A stretch of DNA of 64,000 bases. It comes from an uncultured Anaerolineae bacterium (GTDB taxonomy: Bacteria > Chloroflexota > Anaerolineae > Anaerolineales > Villigracilaceae). Within the stretch, counting starts at the first letter, position 1; each line of letters starts with the position of its first letter. The notes beneath the pieces were generated by a model. The model was not told the origin of the DNA. It was given only the letters and a program-made list of their open reading frames with translations, and did not search any database. Of this stretch, positions 17,297-27,118 are shown piece after piece. The stretch is from the NCBI GenBank assembly GCA_937120535.1, contig CAKZJX010000120.1, positions 1-64,000 on the forward strand, read 5' to 3'. The translations under genes were made by a program, and so were the position numbers.

Positions 17297-17671
17297 CTAT
17301 TTGCCGAAACGCGCTAGAATTTCGCGCACGCGTTCGGTCAGTTGATCCGGCGCAAATGGTTTAAGCAGGTATTCCTCTGCGCCGGCCTCTAAACCAGCTT
17401 TGATCTCACTCTCCTGTCCTTTTGCCGAAAGGAAGACAACCGGAACATCCTTGAACTTGGGATTCGACTTGATGGCCCGGCAGGCATCATAGCCGGTCAT
17501 GCGCGGCATGCGCACGTCCAGCAGGATCAGGTCTGGATTTTGGAGCGCGGTCATCTGAACCGCCTCTTCACCATTTGTAGCAACGGCCACCTCGTAACCA
17601 GCAAATCGCAGGGTAAATGCAACCAGCTCACGGATATCGGGTTCGTCTTCAGCGATGAGAATCTTTGCCAT
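17297..17671 (-). CDS. receiver-domain-only response regulator
   Basis: A 124-residue CheY-like receiver without an output domain. The acidic pocket is at E8-D9-E10, the phosphoacceptor is D52 in ILLDVRMP, and the conserved Lys is K104 in LLKPF. The frame is open upstream, but the start is the ATG at 17671, which overlaps the 3' end of the giant kinase by 23 nt. It is the obvious phosphorylation partner of that kinase. Lacking an output domain, it must act by protein contact. Confidence 0.94.
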   Translation of the reverse strand: MAKILIAEDEPDIRELVAFTLRFAGYEVAVATNGEEAVQMTALQNPDLILLDVRMPRMTGYDACRAIKSNPKFKDVPVVFLSAKGQESEIKAGLEAGAEEYLLKPFAPDQLTERVREILARFGK

Positions 17672-20600
17672 TCTTGCCTCGTTTAGTAGGTTCTTGGTAG
17701 ATTGGCAAGGTAAAGGAGAAGGTGCTGCCCTCGCCGGGGATACCCTTGCTCTCCATCCAAATACGGCCATTATGCATTTCAACCAATTGTTTCACGATCG
17801 GCAATCCTAAACCGGTGCCTGGCGTAGCCAACACGAACGGATGCTCGCCGCGGTAGAACCGTTCAAAGATGCGGTTTTGTTCCTCGATCGGAACACCCAC
17901 GCCGCTATCGCTCACATCCACCTGCACTTCATTATCTTGGTTAACGTGGATGCGCACTCGGATCTGACCTTCGGCCGGTGTGTAGTTATAGGCGTTGTCA
18001 ACCAGATTGCTGAGGATCTGGCGTACGCGTTCGGCATCGCCAAAGATGCGCGGCAATTCATGCGGCGCATTCAAAGAGATGGCCATCGGTTTGTTGTCTT
18101 CTTGGGAGCGACGCAAGATGTCGGCCAGTACGTCTTCAGCGATCTTGCGCACGTCAAGCGGTTGAGGCGAAAGGGCGACACGGCCGGCCTCGATGCGTGA
18201 GATGTCCAGTAAGTCGTTCACCAAAATGTTGAGACGTTCGGTGTTGTTCTTGATGATCTGAAGGAAATGAGTTTGGTTTTCGTTAAGCGGGCCGGCTGCG
18301 CCCATCAGCAGGATGTCGGCATAGCCGCGAATCGAGGTCATCGGGGTGCGTAACTCATGACTGACCGTAGCCACGAATTCTGACTTCAGCCGATCCACTT
18401 CGACCTCGTGGGTGATATCGCGGAAGATGGACACCGTACCCAGGAAATCGTTTTGCAACATGACCGGCGCCAGGTGGACTTGCACGATGCGCTTGTCTTC
18501 CAGTTCGATCTGTTCGGCGTAGGTATCCCCAGGTCGATAAGAAGCGGGATTCTCTGACCAGCGGCGAATGGTTTGCATCCAGGTCGCCGCAGCTCGACCA
18601 AACAGACCGATAAAGTCTTCCAGCGACTTGTCCAGCACCTGCTCGGCCGAGAGATGGAGGATGCGCTCGGCCGACTTGTTCAGGAAGGTGACATTGTTGT
18701 CGGCATCAGTAACCAATACACCGTCTGCCACGGCCTCGAGAATAGCTTGGGAACGACTGGCTTCTTCTTGTTCTTTGCGCAACATGGTGCCCAAGCGTTC
18801 GGCCTGGTCGCGAATCAGTTCATAGAGATGGGCGTTGTTAATCGCCACAGCCACTTGCGCGGCGATGGCTTGCATTAGATTGAGCACTTCGGGGCTAAAG
18901 AAGCCCACTTTACGATGGAAGGCCATCAGCACACCGATCACATCTTCGCCCACCATGAGCGGCGCCACCACACAGGAGCGGTGCTCACGCGACCCGCCGA
19001 TGGGACGAACCCAGCGGGGATCCTGGTGGAGGTCTTCTACCAACACTGCCTGACGATGTTGCACTACCCAGCCGGCCAGGCCTTCGCCCACGCGCAAGGT
19101 AACCGCCCGACTTTCCTCAAAAGCCCGATATGTTAGGTAACCATAGCCAGCGCGATAATGGAGCATATTGTCGTCGGCATGGAGGAGCATGATTGTGCCT
19201 TGTTCAGCGCCGATGGCGTCGTTGAGCAGGGCCAGAGTGCGGTTCAAGGCCCGATCCAGGTCCAGGCTGGAGGAGACTTCGGTTAGGATGCGTAGCAGGG
19301 TTTCGGTGTTTTGTTGCTCGCGTTGCAGTTGGGCTGTGCGTTCGATGACGCGCTGTTCTAATTCTGCAGCCAGGCGTTGGGTTTCAGCAAACAGGCGGGC
19401 ATTTTGGAGGGCAACGATGGCCTGGTTGGCCAAGGTGCTCAGGATCTGCAGGTCCTCCTGAGTGTAAACGTTAGGTTGGTAGCTGAGGATGGCCAACAGG
19501 CCGGCGATCTCACCACCGATGGCCATCGGCACTGCCAGCACAGATGATGGGATGCCGCGTTCGCTAAAGGCAACATTGAGTTCCTTGGCTTGGTCTTTCG
19601 ACGAGATCAGCATAGGCGTTCCCTGGCCGATCACCTGTTCACGCATCTTGCTTGTCATGGTCAGGCGCTCGTTAGGCAGGCGCCGGGCACCATCTACCCG
19701 ATACACGCCCTCCAGATCGCCCTGTTCCTTATCGCGCAAGGCCAGCAAGAAACCATCCACCGGCATCAAGCGCTGAATTGCTTTATGGATGAAGACATAG
19801 ATCTCCTCGGGGTCCAGGCTAGCGTTGATCTCGCTACTCACCTGGTTAAGGATCGCCAAGCGCTCAGCGGTTTGCACAGTGGACTGGTATAGCCGAGCAT
19901 TTTCTAGGGCGATCGAGGCTTGATTGCCGATGGTGCGCGCCAGCTCCACCTCGGTAACTCCGAAGCGGGCGGGTTGGTTGCTGTGCAGCAGGATGAACGC
20001 CCACGCTTGGGAGATGCCAAGCGGTAGGATCATCAGGCTACGGGTGTCAAGGCCAAGCCAATCGAGCAGGGGATGCAGGTCATGATCCGATTGAACGTCG
20101 TCGCTGGCGTATACGCCCTGGGACTCATGTAGGCGGTCGAGCAGCGGCACGCGAGGAATGGGCTTGATGAAGGGGCGTCGAGCGCGAGGTAGGCTGAGTT
20201 TCCACAGGATCTGGCCGCGTTCCACGGTGAGCACCGAAACGCGCGTGGCGGCAAAGCCGTCCATCAGTTCCTGAGCACAGAGCTCGAGAATGCGGTCGGT
20301 GTCGAGCAGGCCGCTCAGGGCAGAGGAGAAGCGGTTGAGCAGGGCCAAGCGTTGAGAGCGTTCATCTAGTTCGGCGGCACGGCGCAGGCTCTCCTCAAAC
20401 AGGTTGGCGTTTTCTAGAGCTATGGCGGCTTGACCGGCAAAGGTAGTGGCGATCTGGATGTGTTCGTCGGTATAGAAGTTGGGCTGCTCTTTCTCTAGGG
20501 CAACCAGGCCGATGACCTCGCCCTTGGTGATCAGGGGGATGCCCATCCAGGATAGGCGCATTGGTTCAACCACGGGAAAGCGTGGGTCCTGGCGGGTATT

Positions 20601-23600
20601 TCGAATGGTGATCGGACGGCCGGCCCGGATCATTTGCTGGAAGAGATTGCTGTCAGCAATCTGAACGCGGACGCCGATCAGCTCTTGGGAATTGGGGAAG
20701 CCACGCGCAGCATATACGATAAGTTCATCTTCTTCACGCAGCCAGAGCGTGGCGGTGTTGTAGGGGAGGATGGACAGAAGTTGATCGAGCAGCGTGTCGA
20801 TCAGCTCACGACGTTGCAAGCGGGCAGTGATGGTGGTGGCAACGTCGGTCAACGCTTGAAGCTGGCTGGCGCGCTCTTGCATAGCCTGCACTAGGCGGAC
20901 GTTTTCCAACGAGAGGGCAGCCTGCTGGGCCAGGGACACAAGCAGAGCTTCGTCTTCTGCTTTGAAGGCTCCTACAGTGTTGAAGTTGTCGAGCACCAAG
21001 ACGCCCAGGCTTTGCTCGCCAGCCACGATCGGGATGGCCAGGCTAGATACCGGCACGCGACCACCCGTGACTTGACGGTAGTGCAAGAGCGCTTCGGTAT
21101 CCAGAGGATAATCGCGGGCCAAGTTGACTTCGTCCACGCGGTGCGGCCGGCCCAAGGCAAAGGCCACGCCTGGCAAGGCCTCGCCGGCTGCAAAGGTCAG
21201 CTTGAGCATTTCTTGATTGTCGGCGTAGCCGGCCACTGCGCGTGGAATCAGGCGCAGGGCTTGGCGGTCCCACAGGAGAACGAAGCCGGCGTGAGCTGCG
21301 GTGATCACCCGACGGGCGCTATCTAGCAAGGCGTGCACGATGTTGCCAAGATCGAGCCCGCTCAACTGGCGGCTGAAGTCGAGCAACAGGTTCACTTCTT
21401 GCAGGCGACGACGGGTCTCGGCCAGCAGGGAGATGTTTTGGAGAACGATGCCGGTTTGACGGGCGAGCTGATCGTAGATCTGGCGGTCCTCCTCGGTGAG
21501 GCCGGCCAGCGGTTCTGGCGAGGTGGCCAACACGCCGGCCACAACCCGATCGCCGATCTGAATCGGTAGGCCGATCACACTGCGGGCGCGCAGACTAACC
21601 AACAGAGCGGCGTCGCGCCATTCTTCGTTCTCATCCAGGTTGGGAATGACAATTGCCTGGCCGGTCTGCATCGCGGTTCGCAATGGGTTGCGTTGACCGA
21701 AGAGAGCTTCTGGATTTGTGCCTTTGGGAACGCTTCCCAGGATCTGAGTGAGACGAGGGCCATCGGGCGCTTCCTCGGCCAACAAGGCTACGGCCATGCC
21801 TAGACGGGTGATCATCTCACGGCCCAACGCCAACATCACGGAGGGAGCGTCTATCTGGGCGCTGACGGTTTCAGCGATCGCCAAGCCGGCGCGCAAGCGA
21901 TGGACGCGTCGATCGAGATCGTGAATGGCAATCGTTTGATCCAGGTCTTTGTGCAGCAGGGTGGGTAAGTCGCTTTGAGTAACGGCCAACAGGCGCTGTT
22001 GGCGCTGGAGGCCGGCGGTCAGCGATTCGATGCGGTTGAGCAATTCTTGTCGTTGGCGATGCTGCAGGATCACCAGTTCGGCCTGCGCTGCGAAGATTTC
22101 CAAGATTTCTAACGTGAGACGATCAGGGCGCAGATTGTTGCGCGGCCTGTCCACGCTGAGTAGACCCAGCGGTGCGCCTTGTGGGTCTTCCAGCAAGAAG
22201 AGCAGGAGGTCTTCCGGTTTCCAGGCGTTGCCCGACTCGGCCTCCTCTTGCTCTGCCGATAAGACCACGGTGTGCACATCGGCCGGGATGACCGGCAAGT
22301 GTTCAGAAGGGATGAAATAGGCTCGCCCAATCTTGAATTCAGGGCAGAGCAAAGTTTTCAGGCTTTTGAGCGGTTGCTTGCGAGAGAGCAGCTCTTGCAG
22401 GGTTTCGGCCGGCATGCCCATACCAGCAACCCGTTGGAGCAAATCGGTGTCCGGTTCATAAATGCTGATCAGAACGATTTGGAAGGGAGTGGCTCGCTGG
22501 ATCGCCGAAGCAATGGCCAATAAAGCCTGCTCCACAGGGTGCTGATAAGTACTAGGCGAAGCCACCTCGGCGAGCAGCGATAGCGAGGCAGCGCGCTGGC
22601 GGGCCTGTTCGGCCAGTTCGGCCTGTTGTCGAAAGCGATAGGCATTATGCAGGGCGATCGCAGCCTGGAGAGCGAGGAGATGGACGCTCTCTAACGCAAT
22701 GTCGTCGAAAACGTCTGGCTGTTGGGCATGCAATTCGATCACCCCCAGCGCCTGCCCGTGATGCAAGATCGGCACGATCAGCGCTGAACGCACGCCAGGG
22801 TGGGATGCGTCTCCCTCTTCTCCTAGGTCAGCGATGCGCTTCGGGATGCCCTCGGCCAATGCGTGTTGCGCCAGGGGGGAGAGGATGTCTGGGACTGGGC
22901 AGCCCAGGTGCGAGGTCAGGCGGGGTTCGTCGGGCGAGTCGGGGTCGAATATCAGAAGGGCGCCGCAATCGGCTCGGGTAAGCGATAGGCTCTGTTCGTA
23001 GAGGATCTCCAGTAAGCGCGCAGGCGGCAGCAACGCGTTCAGTTCACGACCGACATGGGCCACGGAGAATAAGCGGTCGAGGCGGCGGCGCAGGGTGTCG
23101 TCCGTCTGATTGCGCAGGGCGGCGCCTTCCACAGCAGCGGCCAGCAAACCGGCGGCGGTGGACAAGGTCTGCAAATCGCTTGGGCTAAAGAAGCCCGGCG
23201 TGCGACTGCCGAACATTATCTCTCCCACGCTCTTGTCGCGTGCCAGCAGCGGGACCAAGAGGGCCGACTCCACACCCAGGCTCTGGATGATGGACTGGTA
23301 GACCGGCGACACGCGTTCGTCGCTGCTGAGTTGGTCAAAGTGAAACGCCCGTTGTGAACCTGAAACGGTGGCGCGTTTTAGAGTGCGCAGATCGGTATCC
23401 AGAACCGCCAGCTTAGGAGCAATCTCTTGCGGAACACCCCATACCGACCCAAGATGAGCGCGCAGCTGGTAGGTGTGAGGGTCAATCAGATAAATGGCGG
23501 CAAAATCTGCACGCAGCAATTGTGCTAGTTCGTGCACCGAATATTGCAGCACTTCGTCGAGGGTGGCCGAGGAAGCCACCAAGCTGGCGATACGACGCAG

Positions 23601-25100
23601 GGCCTCCGAGCGTTGGTGACGTTGGCGGGCCTGCTGGATCAGTAGAGCATTGTCGATCAGGATGGCCACCTGAGCACTGATGATTTCTAACAGCCGTTTT
23701 TCATCCGGCAAGAAGGGGGCCGGCCCCAGACGATGGTTAGATGCCTGTAAATAGCCGATGAAGCGTCCGCCGGTAATCAAAGGCTGAAAGATCGTCTCGC
23801 GCAGGCTAGCCATCTGAGCGATCCCTTGTAGCCCTAGGTCTTGGATGATCGGATCGCTCGCAGCATTGTCAAGAAAGAGAGGGCTAGGGTTGCGAAGATA
23901 TTTCTCGGCCGGGCTATCGGGTGGGATAGAAGTTCGGTAGACAGGGATCACGCTAGATGGCAAGCCCTGAAAGGGGGATTTCGCCTCGAGGCGTCGCTCA
24001 GCTTCGTCGTAGAGCAGAAAACCAAGGATCTCGATGTTAGGTAAAAGTTTGGAGGTGATGCCAGTCAACCGCTCAAATAGTTCCTGGGGCTCCTGAATGG
24101 CCGTGGCTGCCTGGGCGATGCGCGCCAGACCGTCCAGCTCCTCAGCACGAGTCCGCTCAGCTTCAAAGCGTTGGGCGTTGCGCAAGGCGACGGCGGCGTG
24201 ATCGGCAATCCACTTCACGAGCTCAGCATCTTGCTCGCGCAGACCGCCGGACTGGACTTGAGCGATCTCAAGAGAGCCGATGTATTCGTCCTGGACAATC
24301 AAGGGGACGCCTAGGTAGGCCTTGAATGTCGGAAATAGTGTCTGTGGCTCAAAGAAGGATTGATCGGCCAGCAAGATTGGCTTTCGTTCGGATTTGAGAA
24401 GAGGTGCAAAGGCACTGAACTGACTGTGGCTCGTGCGCACTGCCCGTGCTGTTCCGCCGCTTTCCTCGTAACGATAGATCGTCGAAGAGGGGGAGCTTGG
24501 GTCTTCTAGCAGAATCTCCATCAAATCGGCAGCGATCAAGCGTCGCACGCTCTGGAAGACCGTCCGCAGAGTGGCCTCTAGGCTGAGTTGCGCGTGAATG
24601 GCTCGGCTGAGTTCGGCCATCAGACTGAGGAGGGCGCTGGAGCCGGCCGGAGCTTCCCCTTGCTCTGCCGACCAGAGTTCGAGAGTGCGAAGGGTGACCA
24701 GCATCACCGGGGCCGGCCCAGGCAAGCGGTAAGAAACCGCATCAGCCAGGCGCCCGTTGATCGAAAATCGTTTCTGGCCTTCTTGGGCGCAAAGTTGCAG
24801 AAACTCCTCGGAAGGGCGCACACGTCGTGAGAGGCGTTCCAGATCGGCTAGTTCCCCCTCTGCCAAGCCAAACCACTCGCGTGCGATCGGATTGATGTAT
24901 TCTATACGACCGCCAGCTCCTACAAACAGGATGGCATCATGAGAGGAGACACCGGGATAAGATTCGAAAAGCGACGCCGGCAAAGCCGACTCGAGCCACT
25001 GTTTCGGGCGCGGCAACAGACGCAGGATCATCCCGATCAGGAGCAGAGCGATTAAACCGCTCACAAGCAGATATAGCCCGAGTCCGGCCTGGCTAAACAT
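17649..25100 (-). CDS. giant multi-GAF sensor histidine kinase
   Basis: A 2483-residue membrane-anchored hybrid of sensor domains and one kinase. In order: a transmembrane helix (about 7-27), a PAS-like domain (about 50-140), and about eleven consecutive GAF-type units (about 150-2090), most ending in the repeated signature QAxIALxNAxL. A second PAS follows (about 2115-2215), then HisKA with H2248 in VSHELRTPMTS and HATPase_c (NLVDNAYNY; GTGLGLPIV) up to about 2465. No receiver is fused. AGGAG precedes the ATG. It is 20 nt downstream of the GGDEF-like regulator. The GAF ligands are unknown, and Cys/His chromophore-type residues are not obvious. The number of GAF units was judged by eye. Confidence 0.95.
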   Translation of the reverse strand: MFSQAGLGLYLLVSGLIALLLIGMILRLLPRPKQWLESALPASLFESYPGVSSHDAILFVGAGGRIEYINPIAREWFGLAEGELADLERLSRRVRPSEEFLQLCAQEGQKRFSINGRLADAVSYRLPGPAPVMLVTLRTLELWSAEQGEAPAGSSALLSLMAELSRAIHAQLSLEATLRTVFQSVRRLIAADLMEILLEDPSSPSSTIYRYEESGGTARAVRTSHSQFSAFAPLLKSERKPILLADQSFFEPQTLFPTFKAYLGVPLIVQDEYIGSLEIAQVQSGGLREQDAELVKWIADHAAVALRNAQRFEAERTRAEELDGLARIAQAATAIQEPQELFERLTGITSKLLPNIEILGFLLYDEAERRLEAKSPFQGLPSSVIPVYRTSIPPDSPAEKYLRNPSPLFLDNAASDPIIQDLGLQGIAQMASLRETIFQPLITGGRFIGYLQASNHRLGPAPFLPDEKRLLEIISAQVAILIDNALLIQQARQRHQRSEALRRIASLVASSATLDEVLQYSVHELAQLLRADFAAIYLIDPHTYQLRAHLGSVWGVPQEIAPKLAVLDTDLRTLKRATVSGSQRAFHFDQLSSDERVSPVYQSIIQSLGVESALLVPLLARDKSVGEIMFGSRTPGFFSPSDLQTLSTAAGLLAAAVEGAALRNQTDDTLRRRLDRLFSVAHVGRELNALLPPARLLEILYEQSLSLTRADCGALLIFDPDSPDEPRLTSHLGCPVPDILSPLAQHALAEGIPKRIADLGEEGDASHPGVRSALIVPILHHGQALGVIELHAQQPDVFDDIALESVHLLALQAAIALHNAYRFRQQAELAEQARQRAASLSLLAEVASPSTYQHPVEQALLAIASAIQRATPFQIVLISIYEPDTDLLQRVAGMGMPAETLQELLSRKQPLKSLKTLLCPEFKIGRAYFIPSEHLPVIPADVHTVVLSAEQEEAESGNAWKPEDLLLFLLEDPQGAPLGLLSVDRPRNNLRPDRLTLEILEIFAAQAELVILQHRQRQELLNRIESLTAGLQRQQRLLAVTQSDLPTLLHKDLDQTIAIHDLDRRVHRLRAGLAIAETVSAQIDAPSVMLALGREMITRLGMAVALLAEEAPDGPRLTQILGSVPKGTNPEALFGQRNPLRTAMQTGQAIVIPNLDENEEWRDAALLVSLRARSVIGLPIQIGDRVVAGVLATSPEPLAGLTEEDRQIYDQLARQTGIVLQNISLLAETRRRLQEVNLLLDFSRQLSGLDLGNIVHALLDSARRVITAAHAGFVLLWDRQALRLIPRAVAGYADNQEMLKLTFAAGEALPGVAFALGRPHRVDEVNLARDYPLDTEALLHYRQVTGGRVPVSSLAIPIVAGEQSLGVLVLDNFNTVGAFKAEDEALLVSLAQQAALSLENVRLVQAMQERASQLQALTDVATTITARLQRRELIDTLLDQLLSILPYNTATLWLREEDELIVYAARGFPNSQELIGVRVQIADSNLFQQMIRAGRPITIRNTRQDPRFPVVEPMRLSWMGIPLITKGEVIGLVALEKEQPNFYTDEHIQIATTFAGQAAIALENANLFEESLRRAAELDERSQRLALLNRFSSALSGLLDTDRILELCAQELMDGFAATRVSVLTVERGQILWKLSLPRARRPFIKPIPRVPLLDRLHESQGVYASDDVQSDHDLHPLLDWLGLDTRSLMILPLGISQAWAFILLHSNQPARFGVTEVELARTIGNQASIALENARLYQSTVQTAERLAILNQVSSEINASLDPEEIYVFIHKAIQRLMPVDGFLLALRDKEQGDLEGVYRVDGARRLPNERLTMTSKMREQVIGQGTPMLISSKDQAKELNVAFSERGIPSSVLAVPMAIGGEIAGLLAILSYQPNVYTQEDLQILSTLANQAIVALQNARLFAETQRLAAELEQRVIERTAQLQREQQNTETLLRILTEVSSSLDLDRALNRTLALLNDAIGAEQGTIMLLHADDNMLHYRAGYGYLTYRAFEESRAVTLRVGEGLAGWVVQHRQAVLVEDLHQDPRWVRPIGGSREHRSCVVAPLMVGEDVIGVLMAFHRKVGFFSPEVLNLMQAIAAQVAVAINNAHLYELIRDQAERLGTMLRKEQEEASRSQAILEAVADGVLVTDADNNVTFLNKSAERILHLSAEQVLDKSLEDFIGLFGRAAATWMQTIRRWSENPASYRPGDTYAEQIELEDKRIVQVHLAPVMLQNDFLGTVSIFRDITHEVEVDRLKSEFVATVSHELRTPMTSIRGYADILLMGAAGPLNENQTHFLQIIKNNTERLNILVNDLLDISRIEAGRVALSPQPLDVRKIAEDVLADILRRSQEDNKPMAISLNAPHELPRIFGDAERVRQILSNLVDNAYNYTPAEGQIRVRIHVNQDNEVQVDVSDSGVGVPIEEQNRIFERFYRGEHPFVLATPGTGLGLPIVKQLVEMHNGRIWMESKGIPGEGSTFSFTLPIYQEPTKRGKNGKDSHR

Positions 25101-25120
25101 AGCCCTATCCTAACTCCTAC

Positions 25121-26014
25121 TTATTTGGCAGCATCCATACGACGCGCCTCGGCCGCCAGCTCAGTGATCTCACGAATATCGGCAAAGGTCTGATGGCGTG
25201 GCGATACTATGCCGATCGCCAGGATCATAAATGGCACTTGGATGCTTCCCCCATCTGGCGTCGGCATTCGCATATACCCTTGTTGCCGATCCAGGAAATT
25301 GTAATGGGTCTGGATTTCTTCACTAAAGCGGGCTTTAATCCGATCGCGAAGGGTCTCGGCTGCTTCGTATTTGGTGATAATAATGAAGTTGTCACCACCC
25401 GGATGACCGATGAAATCGCTCGGCGTGCCCAATTCATCTACCACTTCGGTCAACAACATAGCAGTAAAGCGCAAGACATCATCGCCGGCCACAAAGCCAT
25501 AGACATCCCGGAAGGCTTCAAAATGATTGATGCGAATATCCAGCAAGGCCCAGTCTTGCTCGCGGATGATGCGTCGCAGTTGTTCTTCGATCAGCCGGCC
25601 GGCGGGCAATCCGGAACGAGGATCGGTTAAGCTTTCACGTTCCGAGCGCCGGATGGCACCTTGCACCCGTAACTTGAGTTCCTCGATGTCGAAAGGTTTC
25701 GTAATATAGTCATCAGCGCCCAGTTCCAGCCCTTGCAACTTATCGCTGCGTTCGTCTTTCTGGGTGAGGAAGATCACGGGAATATGGCTGGTGCGGGTAT
25801 TGGTGCGCAGAATGCGGCAAACCTCATAGCCATCGATATCGGGCAGCATGATATCCAGAACAATGAGGTGAGGCAATGCCGAACGGGTTTTCTCCAGAGC
25901 AAGTTCACCGCGCGGCGCAATGTCGACCTCATAGTCTAACCCATTGAAATAAATTTTCAGCATGTTGGCGATATCAGCATCGTCTTCGACGATCAGGAGT
26001 CGAGGTTTTCCCAT
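25121..26014 (-). CDS. response regulator with degenerate GGDEF domain
   Basis: 297 residues. The N-terminal receiver has D11/D12, phosphoacceptor D54 in IVLDIMLP and K106. The C-terminal GGDEF-type domain starts with DPRSGLPAGRLIEEQL and contains DIRINHFEAFRDVYGFVAGDDVL. The signature, however, is GGDNF (206-210), not GGDEF or GGEEF, and the preceding Arg is Pro. The catalytic Glu is therefore Asn, so cyclase activity is doubtful. A GTP- or c-di-GMP-binding role is possible. GGAGG precedes the ATG. It lies between the acyl-ACP reductase homologue (15 nt) and the giant kinase (20 nt). Confidence 0.92.
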   Translation of the reverse strand: MGKPRLLIVEDDADIANMLKIYFNGLDYEVDIAPRGELALEKTRSALPHLIVLDIMLPDIDGYEVCRILRTNTRTSHIPVIFLTQKDERSDKLQGLELGADDYITKPFDIEELKLRVQGAIRRSERESLTDPRSGLPAGRLIEEQLRRIIREQDWALLDIRINHFEAFRDVYGFVAGDDVLRFTAMLLTEVVDELGTPSDFIGHPGGDNFIIITKYEAAETLRDRIKARFSEEIQTHYNFLDRQQGYMRMPTPDGGSIQVPFMILAIGIVSPRHQTFADIREITELAAEARRMDAAK

Positions 26015-26029
26015 ACAAGCCTCCAGGAG

Positions 26030-27118
26030 CTAATGGCGCCTCTGCGTGGCTTTCCGGCGCACGGCTTCGATTTGGTCCAAAGTGATTTCTTTCTCAAAAG
26101 AACGCAGTCCACTCAAGCGGAATCCATGACGATGCGCAATGTGGGCGATCTCTTCCACACGTTCGCGCGAGATCGTTCGTCCGATAGTGTAGTCTTCAAA
26201 ACGGCCCTCCAAAGCCAACGCCATGGTTTCGGCCATACAAGCATACGCCTTGCCGGGCGGGAGACCGAAGTCAAAATGGAAATTCACTGGGCCGGGCACG
26301 TCCACGACGCCGCCATCGATCACTAATATATCATCTCTTGCTGCGGCTACCATTGCAGAAACATCGCGAGGACGCGCCACATCGCACACCACACTGCCCG
26401 GACGTAAGTGTTCAGGGTGAATGACGCTGTGGACGGCGCTGGTCACGGTCAGGATCAACTGCGCATCGGACAGAGAACGCATCTCGGTGCTGATCGTCAC
26501 CTCGCCTCGCGCCTGACCCCGAAGCCGGTCGCGCAGCTCCTCGAGCGCTTCCTGCCGACGACCGGTCAGCGTCAGGTGAGCCACCTCCCCGGCCAGCAGC
26601 TCGGCGCACACCTGGCCAATTGACCCTGTAGCCCCTACTACCGCTGCGCTGGCCTCCTGGAGAGGAATCTCCATCACCTCGGCGGCTTTCCGCAGAGCAT
26701 CCACGGCCACGGCAATGGTATACGCATTGCCGGTGGTCACCGGCACCTCCAGGTGTTCGGCGATGGTGACTCCAGCATCCCCAACGATCGAGGTATACGC
26801 CCCCAAACCCAAGATGCGTGCTCCTAGGCGTTCGGCCATGCGGCCGGTCTCGATGATCTTACGGTATACCCGCTCTTGAGGAAGGGTGAGCAGCTGGTGC
26901 GGCGTGAGTGGGCAAGCCAACAACCAGCCCCGAATTTCTTTGCCAGTCGCCTGCGAGACGATCCCTTCCACTTCAGATAGATAAACCGGCGGGAAAAACT
27001 GAGCGAAAAATTCAATTTGCCGCTCGCTCAGGATGCGCCCGAGGAAGGGGAACTTTCGCTGCACATCGCGCTTGACGTTGATCGGATGAACGATAAATGC
27101 AAACGAATCCATCACCAC
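26030..27118 (-). CDS. long-chain acyl-ACP/acyl-CoA reductase homologue (cyanobacterial AAR type)
   Basis: A 362-residue Rossmann-fold reductase resembling cyanobacterial fatty acyl-ACP reductase, which makes fatty aldehydes with NADPH. Visible family features are ALGGFTSI-like GLGAYTSIV, TTGNAYTIA, the nucleotide-binding motif VGATGSIG (161-168), VIDGGVV and YACMAETMALALEG. The Cys in the last motif, C294, matches the Cys that forms the acyl-enzyme in cyanobacterial AAR. No aldehyde decarbonylase is nearby. It overlaps the beta-helix gene by 7 nt. The start could also be the ATG two codons later. A shikimate/glutamyl-tRNA reductase-like oxidoreductase of other specificity is the main alternative. 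Confidence 0.82.
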   Translation of the reverse strand: MVMDSFAFIVHPINVKRDVQRKFPFLGRILSERQIEFFAQFFPPVYLSEVEGIVSQATGKEIRGWLLACPLTPHQLLTLPQERVYRKIIETGRMAERLGARILGLGAYTSIVGDAGVTIAEHLEVPVTTGNAYTIAVAVDALRKAAEVMEIPLQEASAAVVGATGSIGQVCAELLAGEVAHLTLTGRRQEALEELRDRLRGQARGEVTISTEMRSLSDAQLILTVTSAVHSVIHPEHLRPGSVVCDVARPRDVSAMVAAARDDILVIDGGVVDVPGPVNFHFDFGLPPGKAYACMAETMALALEGRFEDYTIGRTISRERVEEIAHIAHRHGFRLSGLRSFEKEITLDQIEAVRRKATQRRH

